The position numbers and the translations under genes are program-made. The notes under the pieces were generated by a model that saw only the letters and a program-made list of their open reading frames with translations, ran no database searches and was not told where the DNA came from. Positions 42,084-50,351 of a DNA stretch of 64,000 nucleotides are shown in pieces (the first letter of the stretch is position 1; each line of letters starts with the position of its first letter). The stretch spans positions 124,001-188,000 of the forward strand of contig NZ_JOFJ01000001.1 in the NCBI RefSeq assembly GCF_000718255.1, read 5' to 3'. Origin of the DNA: Spirillospora albida. Its GTDB lineage: Bacteria > Actinomycetota > Actinomycetes > Streptosporangiales > Streptosporangiaceae.

Positions 42084-42799
42084 TTCACGGCCTCCAGGGC
42101 CTCTTCGAGCGTGAACGCCTGCGCGTACAGCGCCTTCCCGACGATCGCGCCCTCGACTCCGGCGCCGACCAGCTTGGCGAGCTCGCGCAGGTCGTCCAGC
42201 GACGAGACGCCGCCGGACGCGACGACCGGCTTGTCGGTGCGCGCGCACACCTCGCGGAGCAGCTCGGTGTTCGGGCCGCGCAGAGTGCCGTCCTTGGTGA
42301 CGTCGGTGACGACGTAGCGCGGGCAGCCGTCGTCCTCGAGACGGGCGAGGACGTCCCACAGGTCGCCGCCGTCGCGGGTCCAGCCGCGGGCGGCGAGCGT
42401 CGTGCCGCGCACGTCCAGGCCGACGGCGATCTGCTCGCCGTGCGAAGCGATGATCTTGCGGCACCAGTCGGGGTCCTCCAGCGCGGCCGTGCCGATGTTG
42501 ACGCGGGCGCAGCCGGTCGCGAGGGCGGCCTCCAGGGACGCGTCGTCCCGGATGCCGCCGGACAGCTCCACCTTCACGTCGAGGCGCCCGGTCACCTCGG
42601 CCAGCAGCTCCCGGTTGGAGCCGCGGCCGAACGCCGCGTCCAGGTCGACCAGATGGATCCACTCCGCTCCCGCCTCCTGCCAGGCCAGGGCGGCGTCGAG
42701 CGGCGCGCCGTAGGAGGTCTCGGTGCCGGCCTCGCCCTGGACCAGGCGGACGGCCCGGCCGTCGGCGACGTCGACGGCGGGAAGGAGCGTCAGAGTCAT
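42080..42799 (-). CDS. priA: phosphoribosyl isomerase A, bifunctional HisA/TrpF
   Basis: 239-aa barrel matching the actinobacterial PriA type, which isomerises both ProFAR (His) and PRA (Trp). Landmarks: LLPAVDVADGRAVRLVQGEA with the first Asp, ELSGGIRDDASLEAALATGC, GLDVRG, RGWTRDGGDLWDVL, TDVTKDGTLRGPN with the second Asp, and ASGGVSSLDDL. No trpF is in the window, consistent with dual use. The gene is coupled to hisF. It lies 36 bp after the hisH stop. Confidence 0.94.
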
Positions 42800-42835
42800 G
42801 CGGACATCCCTGAGGAAGGCGGTCGGAAAGAGCGG

Positions 42836-43480
42836 TCAGGTAAGGGTGGAGAGCCAGTTGCGCAGGAGCAGCGCGCCCGCCTCGCCGGACTTCTCCGGGT
42901 GGAACTGCGTGGCGCACAGCGGGCCGTTCTCCACGGCGGCGACGAACCGGTCGCCGTGCTCGGCCCACGTCACGAGCGGCGGCGCCAGGTTCCCGGCCGG
43001 GTCGGGCTCCAGCTCCCAGCGGCGGACCCCGTAGGAGTGGACGAAGTAGAACCGGGTGGCCGCGTCCATGCCGCGGAACAGGACGGACCCCTCGGGGGCG
43101 TCCACGGTGTTCCAGCCCATGTGCGGGACGACGGGCGCCTCGAGGTGCTCGACCGTGCCCGGCCATTCGGCGCAGCCCTCGGTGGTGACGCCGTGCTCGA
43201 TCCCCTTGGCGAAGAGGATCTGCATCCCGACGCAGATTCCGAGGACGGGCCGTCCGCCGGACAGCCGCCGGCCGATGATCTGGTCGCCCCGCACCTCCCG
43301 CAGGCCGGCCATGCAGGCGGCGAACGCGCCGACGCCGGGCACGACGAGGCCGTCGGCGGCGAGCGCCGCGTCCCGGTCGGCGGTGACGGTCACGGACGCG
43401 CCCGCGCGGGCGAGGGCCCGCTCGGCGGACCGCAGGTTCCCCGACCCGTAGTCGAGGACGACCACCTCGGGGGGGCTCAC
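42836..43480 (-). CDS. hisH: imidazole glycerol phosphate synthase glutaminase subunit
   Basis: 214-aa class I glutamine amidotransferase that feeds ammonia to HisF. The nucleophile is in RPVLGICVGMQILF (Cys), the His/Glu dyad in ATQFHPEKSG, and the oxyanion strand in LVVPGVGAFAACM. The GTG at 43480 makes a 4-bp GTGA overlap with the stop of the upstream small gene; a GTG two codons earlier (43486) is also possible. The protein begins VSPPEVVVLDYGSGNLRS. Confidence 0.95.
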   Translation of the reverse strand: MSPPEVVVLDYGSGNLRSAERALARAGASVTVTADRDAALAADGLVVPGVGAFAACMAGLREVRGDQIIGRRLSGGRPVLGICVGMQILFAKGIEHGVTTEGCAEWPGTVEHLEAPVVPHMGWNTVDAPEGSVLFRGMDAATRFYFVHSYGVRRWELEPDPAGNLAPPLVTWAEHGDRFVAAVENGPLCATQFHPEKSGEAGALLLRNWLSTLT

Positions 43481-43647
43481 AGCCACATCACTCCCCCGGT
43501 GATCGCGAGCCCCGCCAGCACCAGCACGATCAGCGCGGCGATCTTCAGGCCCTGCTTGATGAAGCTGTAGACGCCCGCCAGCAGGAACACGGCGACCGCG
43601 AACAGCGCGACGTTCGCGTAGGTGAACTCGGCTCCGCCGATCTCCAC
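43477..43647 (-). CDS. 56-aa membrane protein between hisB and hisH
   Basis: A short gene on the his transcript: GTG 43647, TGA 43477-43479. Translation begins MEIGGAEFTYANVALFAVAV and ends AITGGVMWL. Two hydrophobic segments (about 11-29 and 35-55) flank a short basic loop, FIKQGLK. It starts 2 nt after the hisB stop and its end overlaps hisH by 4 bp, so it is translated in line with the enzymes. Codon third positions are GC-rich as in real genes. No named family is recognised. Its position suggests that it belongs to the operon; a role in His metabolism is not shown. Confidence 0.72.
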   Translation of the reverse strand: MEIGGAEFTYANVALFAVAVFLLAGVYSFIKQGLKIAALIVLVLAGLAITGGVMWL

Positions 43648-43649
43648 GG

Positions 43650-44243
43650 TTACAGCGCCCCCTTGGTCGACGGGACGCCGTGCACCTTCGGGTCGAACGC
43701 GACGGCGTCGCGCAGCGCCCGCGCGAGGGCCTTGAACTGGGCCTCGACGATGTGGTGGGCGTTGCGCCCGTACGGGACGTGGACGTGCAGCGCGACCCGC
43801 GCGTGCGACACGAACGACTCCAGGATGTGCCGGGTCATGGTGGTGTCGTACTCGGGGCCGATCATCGGGGCCATGCCGTCCGGCTCGCTGTGCACGAGGT
43901 AGGGGCGGCCGGACACGTCCACGGTGACCTGGGCGAGCGACTCGTCCAGCGGGATCGACGCGTCGGCGAACCGGCGGATGCCCGCCTTGTCGCCGAGCGC
44001 CTCGCGGAACGCCTGGCCGAGCGCGATCGCGGTGTCCTCGATCGTGTGGTGGCTGTCGATGTGCAGGTCGCCGGTGGTCTTGACGGTCAGGTCGAAGGAG
44101 CCGTGCTTGCCGAGCTGGGCGAGCATGTGGTCGAAGAACCCCACGCCGGTCGCCACGTCGACCAGGCCGGTCCCGTCGAGGTCGATCTCGACGAGGACCG
44201 TGGTCTCCTTGGTCCCGCGCTCGACTCTGCCCTTGCGCGTCAC
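43650..44243 (-). CDS. hisB: imidazoleglycerol-phosphate dehydratase
   Basis: 197-aa monofunctional HisB (no phosphatase fusion). The manganese-binding repeats are present: VGFFDHMLAQLGKHGSFDL with DLHIDSHHTIEDTAIALGQA, and later ILESFVSHARVALHVHVPYG with RNAHHIVEAQFKALARAL. GTG 44243 overlaps the hisC stop by 4 bp. The length is normal. Confidence 0.97.
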   Translation of the reverse strand: MTRKGRVERGTKETTVLVEIDLDGTGLVDVATGVGFFDHMLAQLGKHGSFDLTVKTTGDLHIDSHHTIEDTAIALGQAFREALGDKAGIRRFADASIPLDESLAQVTVDVSGRPYLVHSEPDGMAPMIGPEYDTTMTRHILESFVSHARVALHVHVPYGRNAHHIVEAQFKALARALRDAVAFDPKVHGVPSTKGAL

Positions 44244-45328
44244 AGGCTCTCCTTAAGTGCGGTGCGGAAGGCGGCCATCTCCGCCGGGGTGCCGACGCTC
44301 ACCCGCAGCCACTCGGGCGGGCCGACCTCGCGGATCAGGACGCCCCGTTCGAGGAGGCCCTCCCACACCGCGCGGCGGTCGGGGAACGTCCCGAACAGGA
44401 CGAAGTTGGCATCGGAGTCGGCGACCGTGAGCCCCTCGGCGCGCAGCCATCCGACGAGGTCGTCGCGCTCGCGGCGCAGCGCCTCGACGCCGCCGAGCAG
44501 CTCCTCGCCGTGGGCGAGGGCGGTGCGGGCGACGGCCTGCGTCACGGCCGACAGGTGGTAGGGCAGCCGGACGAGCAGCAGCGCCTCGACGACGGCCGGA
44601 TCGGCGGCGAGGTACCCGAGCCGGGCCCCGGCCATCGCGAACGCCTTCGACATGGTCCGGGTGACGATGAGGCGGGGGTGCCCGTCCAGCAGGGTCAGCG
44701 CGGACGGGGTGCCCGACCGGCGGAACTCGGCGTACGCCTCGTCCACGACGACCATGCCGGGCGCGACCTCCAGGACGGCCTTGATCGCGTCGAGGGTGAG
44801 GGCGGTGCCCGTCGGGTTGTTCGGCGAGGTGAGGAACACGACGTCGGGCCGGTGCTCCTCGACGGCCGCGACGGCGCGTGCGGCCTCAAGCCCGAAGTCC
44901 TCGTCGCGGAACGCGTTCACCCAGCGGGTGCCGGACACCTCCGTGATGACCGGGTGCATGGAGTAGGAGGGCTCGAACCCGAGCGCGGTGCGGCCCGGCC
45001 CGCCGAACGCCTGCAGGATCTGCAGCAGGATCTCGTTGGACCCGTTCGCGGCCCACACCCGGTCGACCGTCAGGCCCGCGCCCGGCGTGTCGGTGTCGAG
45101 GAACGCGGCGAGGTCGGCGCGGAGCGCGACCGCGTCCCGGTCGGGGTAGCGGTTCAGGGTCCCGGCGACGTCCGCGACCGCGTCGCCGAGGGCCTTCACC
45201 AGGCGCTCGGACGGCGGGTACGGGTTCTCGTTGGTGTTCAGCGCGTACGGGACGTCGAGCTGCGGCGCCCCGTAGGGCTCCTTGCCGCGCAGGTCGTCCC
45301 TGATCGGGAGATCGTCCAGCGACGTCAC
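44240..45328 (-). CDS. hisC: histidinol-phosphate aminotransferase
   Basis: 362-aa PLP aminotransferase (fold type I). It has the family's opening L-N-T-N-E-N-P-Y-P-P-S, AANGSNEILLQILQAFGGPG, SPNNPTGTALT, DEAYAEF and the PLP lysine in TRTMSKAFAMAGARLGYL. GTG 45328 overlaps the hisD stop by 4 bp. It converts imidazole acetol phosphate to histidinol phosphate. Confidence 0.96.
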   Translation of the reverse strand: MTSLDDLPIRDDLRGKEPYGAPQLDVPYALNTNENPYPPSERLVKALGDAVADVAGTLNRYPDRDAVALRADLAAFLDTDTPGAGLTVDRVWAANGSNEILLQILQAFGGPGRTALGFEPSYSMHPVITEVSGTRWVNAFRDEDFGLEAARAVAAVEEHRPDVVFLTSPNNPTGTALTLDAIKAVLEVAPGMVVVDEAYAEFRRSGTPSALTLLDGHPRLIVTRTMSKAFAMAGARLGYLAADPAVVEALLLVRLPYHLSAVTQAVARTALAHGEELLGGVEALRRERDDLVGWLRAEGLTVADSDANFVLFGTFPDRRAVWEGLLERGVLIREVGPPEWLRVSVGTPAEMAAFRTALKESL

Positions 45329-46632
45329 GACGGGATCTCCCAGCCGAACCGGGCCTTGAGGGCGGCGCCGTGCGCGGGCAGGTCCTCGGCCTCGGCGAGC
45401 GCGACGACGCGTCCGGTGGCCTCGGCGAGGGCGTCGCGGTCGTACTCGACGACGTGGACGCCGCGCAGGAACGACTGCACCGACAGCCCGGACGAGTGGC
45501 ACGCGCACCCGCCGGTCGGCAGGACGTGGTTGGACCCGGCGAGATAGTCGCCGAGCGACACCGGCGCCCACCGGCCGACGAAGACCGCCCCGGCGTTGCG
45601 CACCCGGGCCGCGACGGCCGCGGCGTCCGCGGTGTGGATCTCCAGGTGCTCGGCGGCGTAGGCGTCGACGACCTTCAGGCCCTCCTCGACGCCGTCCACG
45701 AGGACGATGCCGGACTGCCGCCCGGCGAGCGCCTCGGTGATCCGCTCGGTGTGCTTGGTGCGGCCGGCCTGGGCGGCCAGCTCGGCCTCGACCGCGTCGG
45801 CGAGCGGGACGGAGTCGGTGACGAGGACGGCGGCGGCGAGCACGTCGTGCTCGGCCTGGCTGATCAGGTCGGCGGCGACCTCCGCCGCGTCGGCGGTCGC
45901 GTCGGCGAGGATCGCGATCTCGGTCGGGCCGGCCTCGGCGTCGATGCCGATCACGCCCTTGAGCAGCCGTTTGGCGGCGGCGACGTACACGTTCCCGGGC
46001 CCGGTGACCAGATCGGCGCGCGGGCACTCGTCGGTGCCGTAGGCGAACATCGCGATCGCCTGCGCGCCGCCGGCGGCGTACACCTCGTCGACCCCGAGGA
46101 GGGCGCACGCGGCGAGGATCGTCGGGTGCGGCAGGCCGCCGGAGTCCCGCTGGGCGGGCGAGGTGACCGCGAGCGAGGCGACCCCCGCCTCCTGCGCCGG
46201 AACGACGTTCATCACGACGCTGGAGGGGTACACGGCACGGCCGCCCGGCACGTACAGGCCGACGCGGCCGACCGGGATCCACCGCTCGGTGACCGTGCCG
46301 CCCGGCACGACCCGCGTGGTGACGTCGGTGCGGCGCTGCGCGCGGTGCACGGCGCGGGCGCGGCGGATGCTCTCCTCGAGCGCGTCGCGGACGGCCGGGT
46401 CGAGCTCGGCGAGGGCCTTCCCGATCTCGGCGACCGGGACGCGGGTGCTCTCCAGCTCTACCCCGTCGAACGCCCTCGTGTACTCCCGCACCGCCGCCGA
46501 GCCGCGATGGCGCACGTCCTCGCAGATGGGCCGCACCTTGTCCAGGGCGGCCTCGACGTCGAGCTCGGCGCGGGGCAGCACGGAGCGCAGGTCGCCGGGA
46601 AGCGAGCCGCGCAGGTCGATACGGGAAATCAC
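45325..46632 (-). CDS. hisD: histidinol dehydrogenase
   Basis: 435-aa NAD- and zinc-dependent enzyme for the last two steps of His synthesis. Landmarks: GRVGLYVPGGRAVYPSSVVM, GGAQAIAMFAYGT, VTGPGNVYVAAAKRLLKGV, the zinc and catalytic region DLISQAEHDVLAAAVLVT, AAEHLEIHTAD, and GSNHVLPTGGCACHSSGLSV. It is the first his gene of the cluster. GTG 46632 follows TAGACT by 6 nt (leaderless). Confidence 0.97.
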   Translation of the reverse strand: MISRIDLRGSLPGDLRSVLPRAELDVEAALDKVRPICEDVRHRGSAAVREYTRAFDGVELESTRVPVAEIGKALAELDPAVRDALEESIRRARAVHRAQRRTDVTTRVVPGGTVTERWIPVGRVGLYVPGGRAVYPSSVVMNVVPAQEAGVASLAVTSPAQRDSGGLPHPTILAACALLGVDEVYAAGGAQAIAMFAYGTDECPRADLVTGPGNVYVAAAKRLLKGVIGIDAEAGPTEIAILADATADAAEVAADLISQAEHDVLAAAVLVTDSVPLADAVEAELAAQAGRTKHTERITEALAGRQSGIVLVDGVEEGLKVVDAYAAEHLEIHTADAAAVAARVRNAGAVFVGRWAPVSLGDYLAGSNHVLPTGGCACHSSGLSVQSFLRGVHVVEYDRDALAEATGRVVALAEAEDLPAHGAALKARFGWEIPS

Positions 46633-46638
46633 CCGCCC

Positions 46639-46644
46639 AGTCTA
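46639..46644 (-). promoter_or_regulatory. probable -10 element of the his operon (leaderless hisD)
   Basis: TAGACT on the minus strand lies 6 nt before the hisD GTG. No attenuator or T-box is possible with such a start, so His control, if any, is at initiation. Confidence 0.55.
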
Positions 46645-46693
46645 CGGAGTGCTGCCGCCCCCTCGCGCCTCGTCTCAGGTGCCGAGACGCACG

Positions 46694-47509
46694 TCACGGC
46701 CCCGCGGTGAGGGTCCCGTCGAGGACGGTCACGGCCGTCCCGGACAGGATCACGCGGTCGCCGCGCAGGGTCGCGCGGATGTGCCCGCCGCGTTCGGACG
46801 CCTGGTAGCCCACCAGCGAGTCGCGGCCCAGGCGGGCCGCCCAGAAGGGCGCGAGGGCGCAGTGCGCGGACCCGGTCACCGGGTCCTCCTCGCCGCCGAG
46901 GGCCTTCGCGCCGAAGAACCGGGAGACGAAGTCGTGGCCGGCGCCCGGATCGGCCGCCGCGGTGACGATCACTCCGCGGGCGTCGATCCGGGCGACGGCG
47001 GCGGTGTCGGGAGCGGCGCCGCGGACGGCGGCCTCGTCGGCGACCTCGACGAGCAGGTCGTCCTGGGCGTTGCGGCCGGCGCCCAGGACGTCGAGCCCGA
47101 GGGCTTCTGCCAGCCCGTCCGGCACCTCGGCGGGCGCCGCGGGCTGGGCGGGGAAGTCCATGGACAGCTCCCCGCCGGCGCCGGTGACCGTCAGGACGCC
47201 GCTGCGAAGCGTCCGGAACCGGATCGGCTCGCCGGGCGCGACGGCGCCGGTGGCGTAGAGGGCGTGGGCGCTCGCGAGGGTGGCGTGCCCGCACAGCGCC
47301 ACCTCGATGAACGGGGTGAACCACCGCAGCTCGTGGCCGGCCTCGGGATCGCCCTCCAGGGGGCGGACGAAGGCCGTCTCCGAGTGCCGCATCTCGGCCG
47401 CGACCCGCTGCATCCAGCCGGGGTCCGCGGGGCCGTCGAGCAGGCACACGCCCGCGGGGTTGCCCGTGAACGGGCGGGAGGCGAAGGCGTCCACCACGAG
47501 CATCCTCAT
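46694..47509 (-). CDS. PhzF family isomerase/epimerase-like protein
   Basis: 271 aa with the two-lobed diaminopimelate-epimerase-like fold. The catalytic Glu is in MRHSETAFVRP (Glu44). Further motifs are PFTGNPAGVCLL, ALCGHATLASAHALY and EDPVTGSAHCALAPFWA. PhzF itself isomerises an intermediate of phenazine synthesis, but most stand-alone homologues have unknown substrates and no phenazine genes are nearby. ATG 47509 follows TACGGT by 7 nt (leaderless). Confidence 0.88.
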   Translation of the reverse strand: MRMLVVDAFASRPFTGNPAGVCLLDGPADPGWMQRVAAEMRHSETAFVRPLEGDPEAGHELRWFTPFIEVALCGHATLASAHALYATGAVAPGEPIRFRTLRSGVLTVTGAGGELSMDFPAQPAAPAEVPDGLAEALGLDVLGAGRNAQDDLLVEVADEAAVRGAAPDTAAVARIDARGVIVTAAADPGAGHDFVSRFFGAKALGGEEDPVTGSAHCALAPFWAARLGRDSLVGYQASERGGHIRATLRGDRVILSGTAVTVLDGTLTAGP

Positions 47510-47582
47510 GGACGCGACCGTATCGGCTTTTTCGGAACCTCCACCCCGGCGCGATCCAGGGGATGAAGGCCGTACCTGTCAC

Positions 47583-47595
47583 TTCACACTGTGAA
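47583..47595. promoter_or_regulatory. palindrome TTCACACTGTGAA in the divergent PhzF/Lon-N gap
   Basis: A 6-1-6 perfect palindrome lies 74 bp before PhzF (minus) and 90 bp before the Lon-N gene (plus). It is AT-rich for this genome and placed between divergent starts, as an operator would be. The regulator is unknown; the half-site TGTGAA resembles CRP/FNR-type half-sites loosely. Confidence 0.4.
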
Positions 47596-47684
47596 AAATG
47601 ACCCCTTACCAAGATCATCGCTCCCGACGTACCCTGGGGCGGACGGTGGCGCCGCACGGCGCCGGACGCGGGCGGGGAGGACCG

Positions 47685-48353
47685 GTGATCGAGAGGGTGC
47701 CGCTCTTCCCCCTGGGCACCGTCCTGTTCCCCGGGCTGGTGCTGCCGCTGCACCTGTTCGAGGAGCGCTACCGGCTGCTGGTCGGCGACCTGCTCGACCG
47801 GCCCGAGCCGCGGGCGTTCGGCGTGATCGGCATCGAGCTCGGGCACGAGGTCGGCGCCGAGGCCGCGCACCGCCTCGCCGAGGTCGGCTGCCTCGCCGAG
47901 CTGCGCGAGGTGACCCCGCACCCCGACGGCCGCTACGACGTCGTCACCGTCGGCACCCGCCGGTTCCGGCTGAAGGGCCTCGACCGGTCGCGCCCCTACC
48001 TGCAGGGCGAGGTGGACCTGCTGCCGGAGGAGCCCGGCGCGGACGCCGAGGCGGTCGCGCGGCGCGTCCGGCTGCTGTTCGCCCTGTACCGGCGGCGGCT
48101 GGCGGCCGCGGCGGGGCCGGGCGGGATCGCGGAGTCGCTGGAGCCGCCGGACGATCCGGTCGGGCTCTCGTACGCGATCGCGGCGGCGGCCGTACTGGAC
48201 GGCCACGACAAGCAGCGGCTGCTGGAGTGCGAGGACGCCGCGCTCCGGCTGCGCGCCGAGGCGCACCTGCTCGCCCGGGAGAACCGCCTCCTGGACGTCC
48301 TGCCGATGGTCCCGGCCGGGCAGTTCCTGGACGGCTCGTTCAACCCGAACTGA
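47685..48353 (+). CDS. Lon N-terminal domain protein (LON substrate-binding domain, stand-alone)
   Basis: 222 aa from GTG 47685, with GGGGAGG 6 nt upstream. It starts IERVPLFPLGTVLFPGLVLP followed by LHLFEERYRLLVGDLL, the classical start of the Lon N-domain, and continues with the beta domain and helical bundle (VGTRRFRLKGLDRSRPYLQG; LLARENRLLDVLPMVPAGQF). It lacks the ATPase and protease domains. Such stand-alone proteins (PF02190 only) are common in actinobacteria; the role is unclear, perhaps substrate binding. Confidence 0.88.
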   Translation: MIERVPLFPLGTVLFPGLVLPLHLFEERYRLLVGDLLDRPEPRAFGVIGIELGHEVGAEAAHRLAEVGCLAELREVTPHPDGRYDVVTVGTRRFRLKGLDRSRPYLQGEVDLLPEEPGADAEAVARRVRLLFALYRRRLAAAAGPGGIAESLEPPDDPVGLSYAIAAAAVLDGHDKQRLLECEDAALRLRAEAHLLARENRLLDVLPMVPAGQFLDGSFNPN

Positions 48354-48376
48354 CCGGCACACGGCAGACTGGGCGC

Positions 48377-48865
48377 ATGTCCAAGACGAAGGGCGGCGGC
48401 GGGACCCCGGCGACCGTCGCCGCCACCAAGGCGAAGATCGAGTTCACCCTCCACCCGTACGAGCCCGACCCGGAGATCGCGTCCTACGGCGAGGCCGCGG
48501 CCGCCGCGCTCGGCATCACCGGCGAGCAGATCTTCAAGACCCTCGTCGCGGCCGTCGACGGGGCCCTCACCGTCGGGATCGTCCCGGTCTCCGCCGGCCT
48601 GGATCTGAAGGCGCTCGCCGCCGCGGCGGGCGGCAAGCGCGCCGCGATGGCGGACCCGGCCGACGCCGAGCGCGCCACCGGCTACGTCGTCGGCGGGATC
48701 AGCCCGCTCGGCCAGCGCCGCCGGCTGCCCGCCGTGATCGACGCGTCGGTGTCAGCGCTCCGGACCGTCTACGTCTCCGCCGGACGGCGCGGCCTTCAGA
48801 TCGAGCTCGCCCCCGGCGACCTCGTCCGGCTCACCGGCGCCCGCGTCGCCCCGATCGCCCGGTAG
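48377..48865 (+). CDS. ybaK: Cys-tRNA(Pro)/Cys-tRNA(Cys) deacylase YbaK-type
   Basis: 162-aa YbaK/EbsC-type editing protein that hydrolyses mischarged Cys-tRNA(Pro) in trans. It has EFTLHPYEPDPEIASYGEAA, the catalytic-lysine region GITGEQIFKTLVAAVDGALT, GGKRAAMADPADAERATGYV, and VGGISPLGQRRRLPAVIDAS. ATG 48377 follows CAGACT by 6 nt, so it may be leaderless. The last 114 bp overlap the 3' end of the DUF2567 gene on the other strand. Confidence 0.92.
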   Translation: MSKTKGGGGTPATVAATKAKIEFTLHPYEPDPEIASYGEAAAAALGITGEQIFKTLVAAVDGALTVGIVPVSAGLDLKALAAAAGGKRAAMADPADAERATGYVVGGISPLGQRRRLPAVIDASVSALRTVYVSAGRRGLQIELAPGDLVRLTGARVAPIAR

Positions 48866-49375
48866 CCGCCGGACGACCAGTTCGAGCACGCCGTAGGCGG
48901 CGACGCCGAACAGCGGCCAGGCCATGAGCAGGCCCTTGGCCCGCACGTCCGCGATCCCGGTGACCGTCGCGCCGTCGCGGGCGGTGCGGGCGGCGGCCTC
49001 GAACGCGTCCAGCCCGACGTTGTGGCCCGTCCGCCAGGCGAGGACGGCGGCGGCGGTGCCGCCCAGGGCGAGCCCCACCATCAGCGCCACGTCGTCGAAA
49101 CGCCGCCCCGCCAGGTACGCCAGCCCCCCGCACACCAGCCCGGCGGCGGAGCAGATCAGCCCGAACCGGGCGTCGATCGTGATCGGCCCCTGCCCCTCCG
49201 GATCGGCCGGCAGCGCCTGCCCACGGATGATCACGTAGGTCACCGCCGGGGCGGTCCTCGCCCAGAGCAGTCCGGCGAGCGGCCCGAGAACGGCCACGAT
49301 GAGGGCGGTCACCGCGCCGGTCGCCAAGTCACGACGGAGAAACAGGGTCAAAACCTTCCCCGCCCGTCCCCGCAC
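48752..49375 (-). CDS. DUF2567 family membrane protein
   Basis: 207 aa with four membrane segments (about 19-42, 72-90, 96-113 and 150-168). It shows the family pattern: GPLAGLLWARTAPAVTYVII, a loop with DPEGQGPITIDARFGL, LVGLALGGTAAAVLAWRTGH and GLLMAWPLFGVAAYGVLELV. The C-terminal 35 residues are hydrophilic and are encoded by DNA that is also the 3' end of ybaK. It could end earlier in close relatives. GTG 49375 has GAGGAG 10 nt upstream. Function unknown. Confidence 0.82.
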   Translation of the reverse strand: MRGRAGKVLTLFLRRDLATGAVTALIVAVLGPLAGLLWARTAPAVTYVIIRGQALPADPEGQGPITIDARFGLICSAAGLVCGGLAYLAGRRFDDVALMVGLALGGTAAAVLAWRTGHNVGLDAFEAAARTARDGATVTGIADVRAKGLLMAWPLFGVAAYGVLELVVRRLPGDRGDAGAGEPDEVAGGELDLKAAPSGGDVDGPER

Positions 49376-49607
49376 CTCGTACGCTCCTCATGGAAACCGT
49401 GTCCGAAGGTCCGACTTCGAACGATGCAAGCCTAAGGCCTGATCACCATGACCCCAGCACCCACGCGAGCGCGATACCCGGTCGGTGCGGCGAAGCCGGA
49501 GGCGAGCCGCGCCGAGCGGACCGCGAGGCGATGCCGCGTTCGCCCGGGAACGGTCACGGAGCGGGCCGGCGGGCGGGCGCAGGGGGCCGGGACTGCCATC
49601 TACACAG

Positions 49608-49613
49608 GATAAT
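49608..49613 (+). promoter_or_regulatory. probable -10 element of the DUF6882 gene
   Basis: GATAAT, the closest match to TATAAT in the window, ends 9 nt before ATG 49623, so transcription would start 2-3 nt before the ATG. The rest of the 247-bp gap (49376-49622) shows no gene. Confidence 0.55.
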
Positions 49614-49622
49614 GTGCGCGAC

Positions 49623-50327
49623 ATGTCCGGATTCAGCCCCGCGTTCGAACGTCTCGGCGCCGCACGGGCGGCGGTCGTCCTGCAGCAGCAGGAGACGCTC
49701 GCGGAGTACCTCCCGAGGGAGGACTGGAGCGCCGATCTGACGGCGCGCGCCTACACCAGCGGCGGCGTGACCGTGCGCGTCTCGCTTCTCGGCAGCTACG
49801 CGGCGCGCGAGCGCACCTGGCTGTGGGGCTGGGCGAACCCGCAGTTCGGGGAGGCGCACCCCGCCGTCGTTCCCACGCTCGCGATCCGCGCCGCCGGCGA
49901 GCGGCTCGGCATCCCGGAGTTCACCACCGCGGAGATCGACCTGTCGTGGTACGAGGGGCCGGCGGGGCACGGCGGCGAGCTCGTCGCGATGGCGGCGGGC
50001 GGCGTCCTCGGCGGGGCCGGCTACATCGGCGCCGGCTACGACGGCGGCTCCGCCTACCTGCACGTCGACGACCCTCAGGTGCCGCTCGCGGGCTGGGACC
50101 CGATCCCGGTGCCGCGGCTGCTGGCGAGCGCGGCCGGGCTGTTCCCGCAGGAGCCGCGGCTGACGCTCGCCGGGCTGCTCGCGCACCACCGCGTCCCCTA
50201 CCGGCAGAGCGACGTGCTGACCGAGGCGCGGCTCCCCGGCGGAGGCCGCGCCCGCGCCCGGTTCGACGGGCTCGGCCGGTTCGTCGACTGGGGCGCCGAG
50301 CTGACCCCCGCCACGCTCACGTCCTGA
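49623..50327 (+). CDS. DUF6882 family protein
   Basis: 234 aa, cytosolic, no signal or membrane segment. The opening helical part (SPAFERLGAARAAVVLQQQE) leads to a beta-alpha domain with LGSYAARERTWLWGWANPQF and AIRAAGERLGIPEFTTAEID, a pattern of the DUF6882 family. A second half (from about 145) carries DDPQVPLAGWDPIPVPRLLA and ends FVDWGAELTPATL. No function is known for the family. It is probably leaderless. Confidence 0.75.
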   Translation: MSGFSPAFERLGAARAAVVLQQQETLAEYLPREDWSADLTARAYTSGGVTVRVSLLGSYAARERTWLWGWANPQFGEAHPAVVPTLAIRAAGERLGIPEFTTAEIDLSWYEGPAGHGGELVAMAAGGVLGGAGYIGAGYDGGSAYLHVDDPQVPLAGWDPIPVPRLLASAAGLFPQEPRLTLAGLLAHHRVPYRQSDVLTEARLPGGGRARARFDGLGRFVDWGAELTPATLTS

Positions 50328-50351
50328 GCCGCGGCCCCGGCGCCCGGACGG

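Noticed and set aside
46694..47509. Phenazine biosynthesis cluster indicated by PhzF
   Set aside because: No other phz gene is nearby; PhzF homologues are widespread as single genes.
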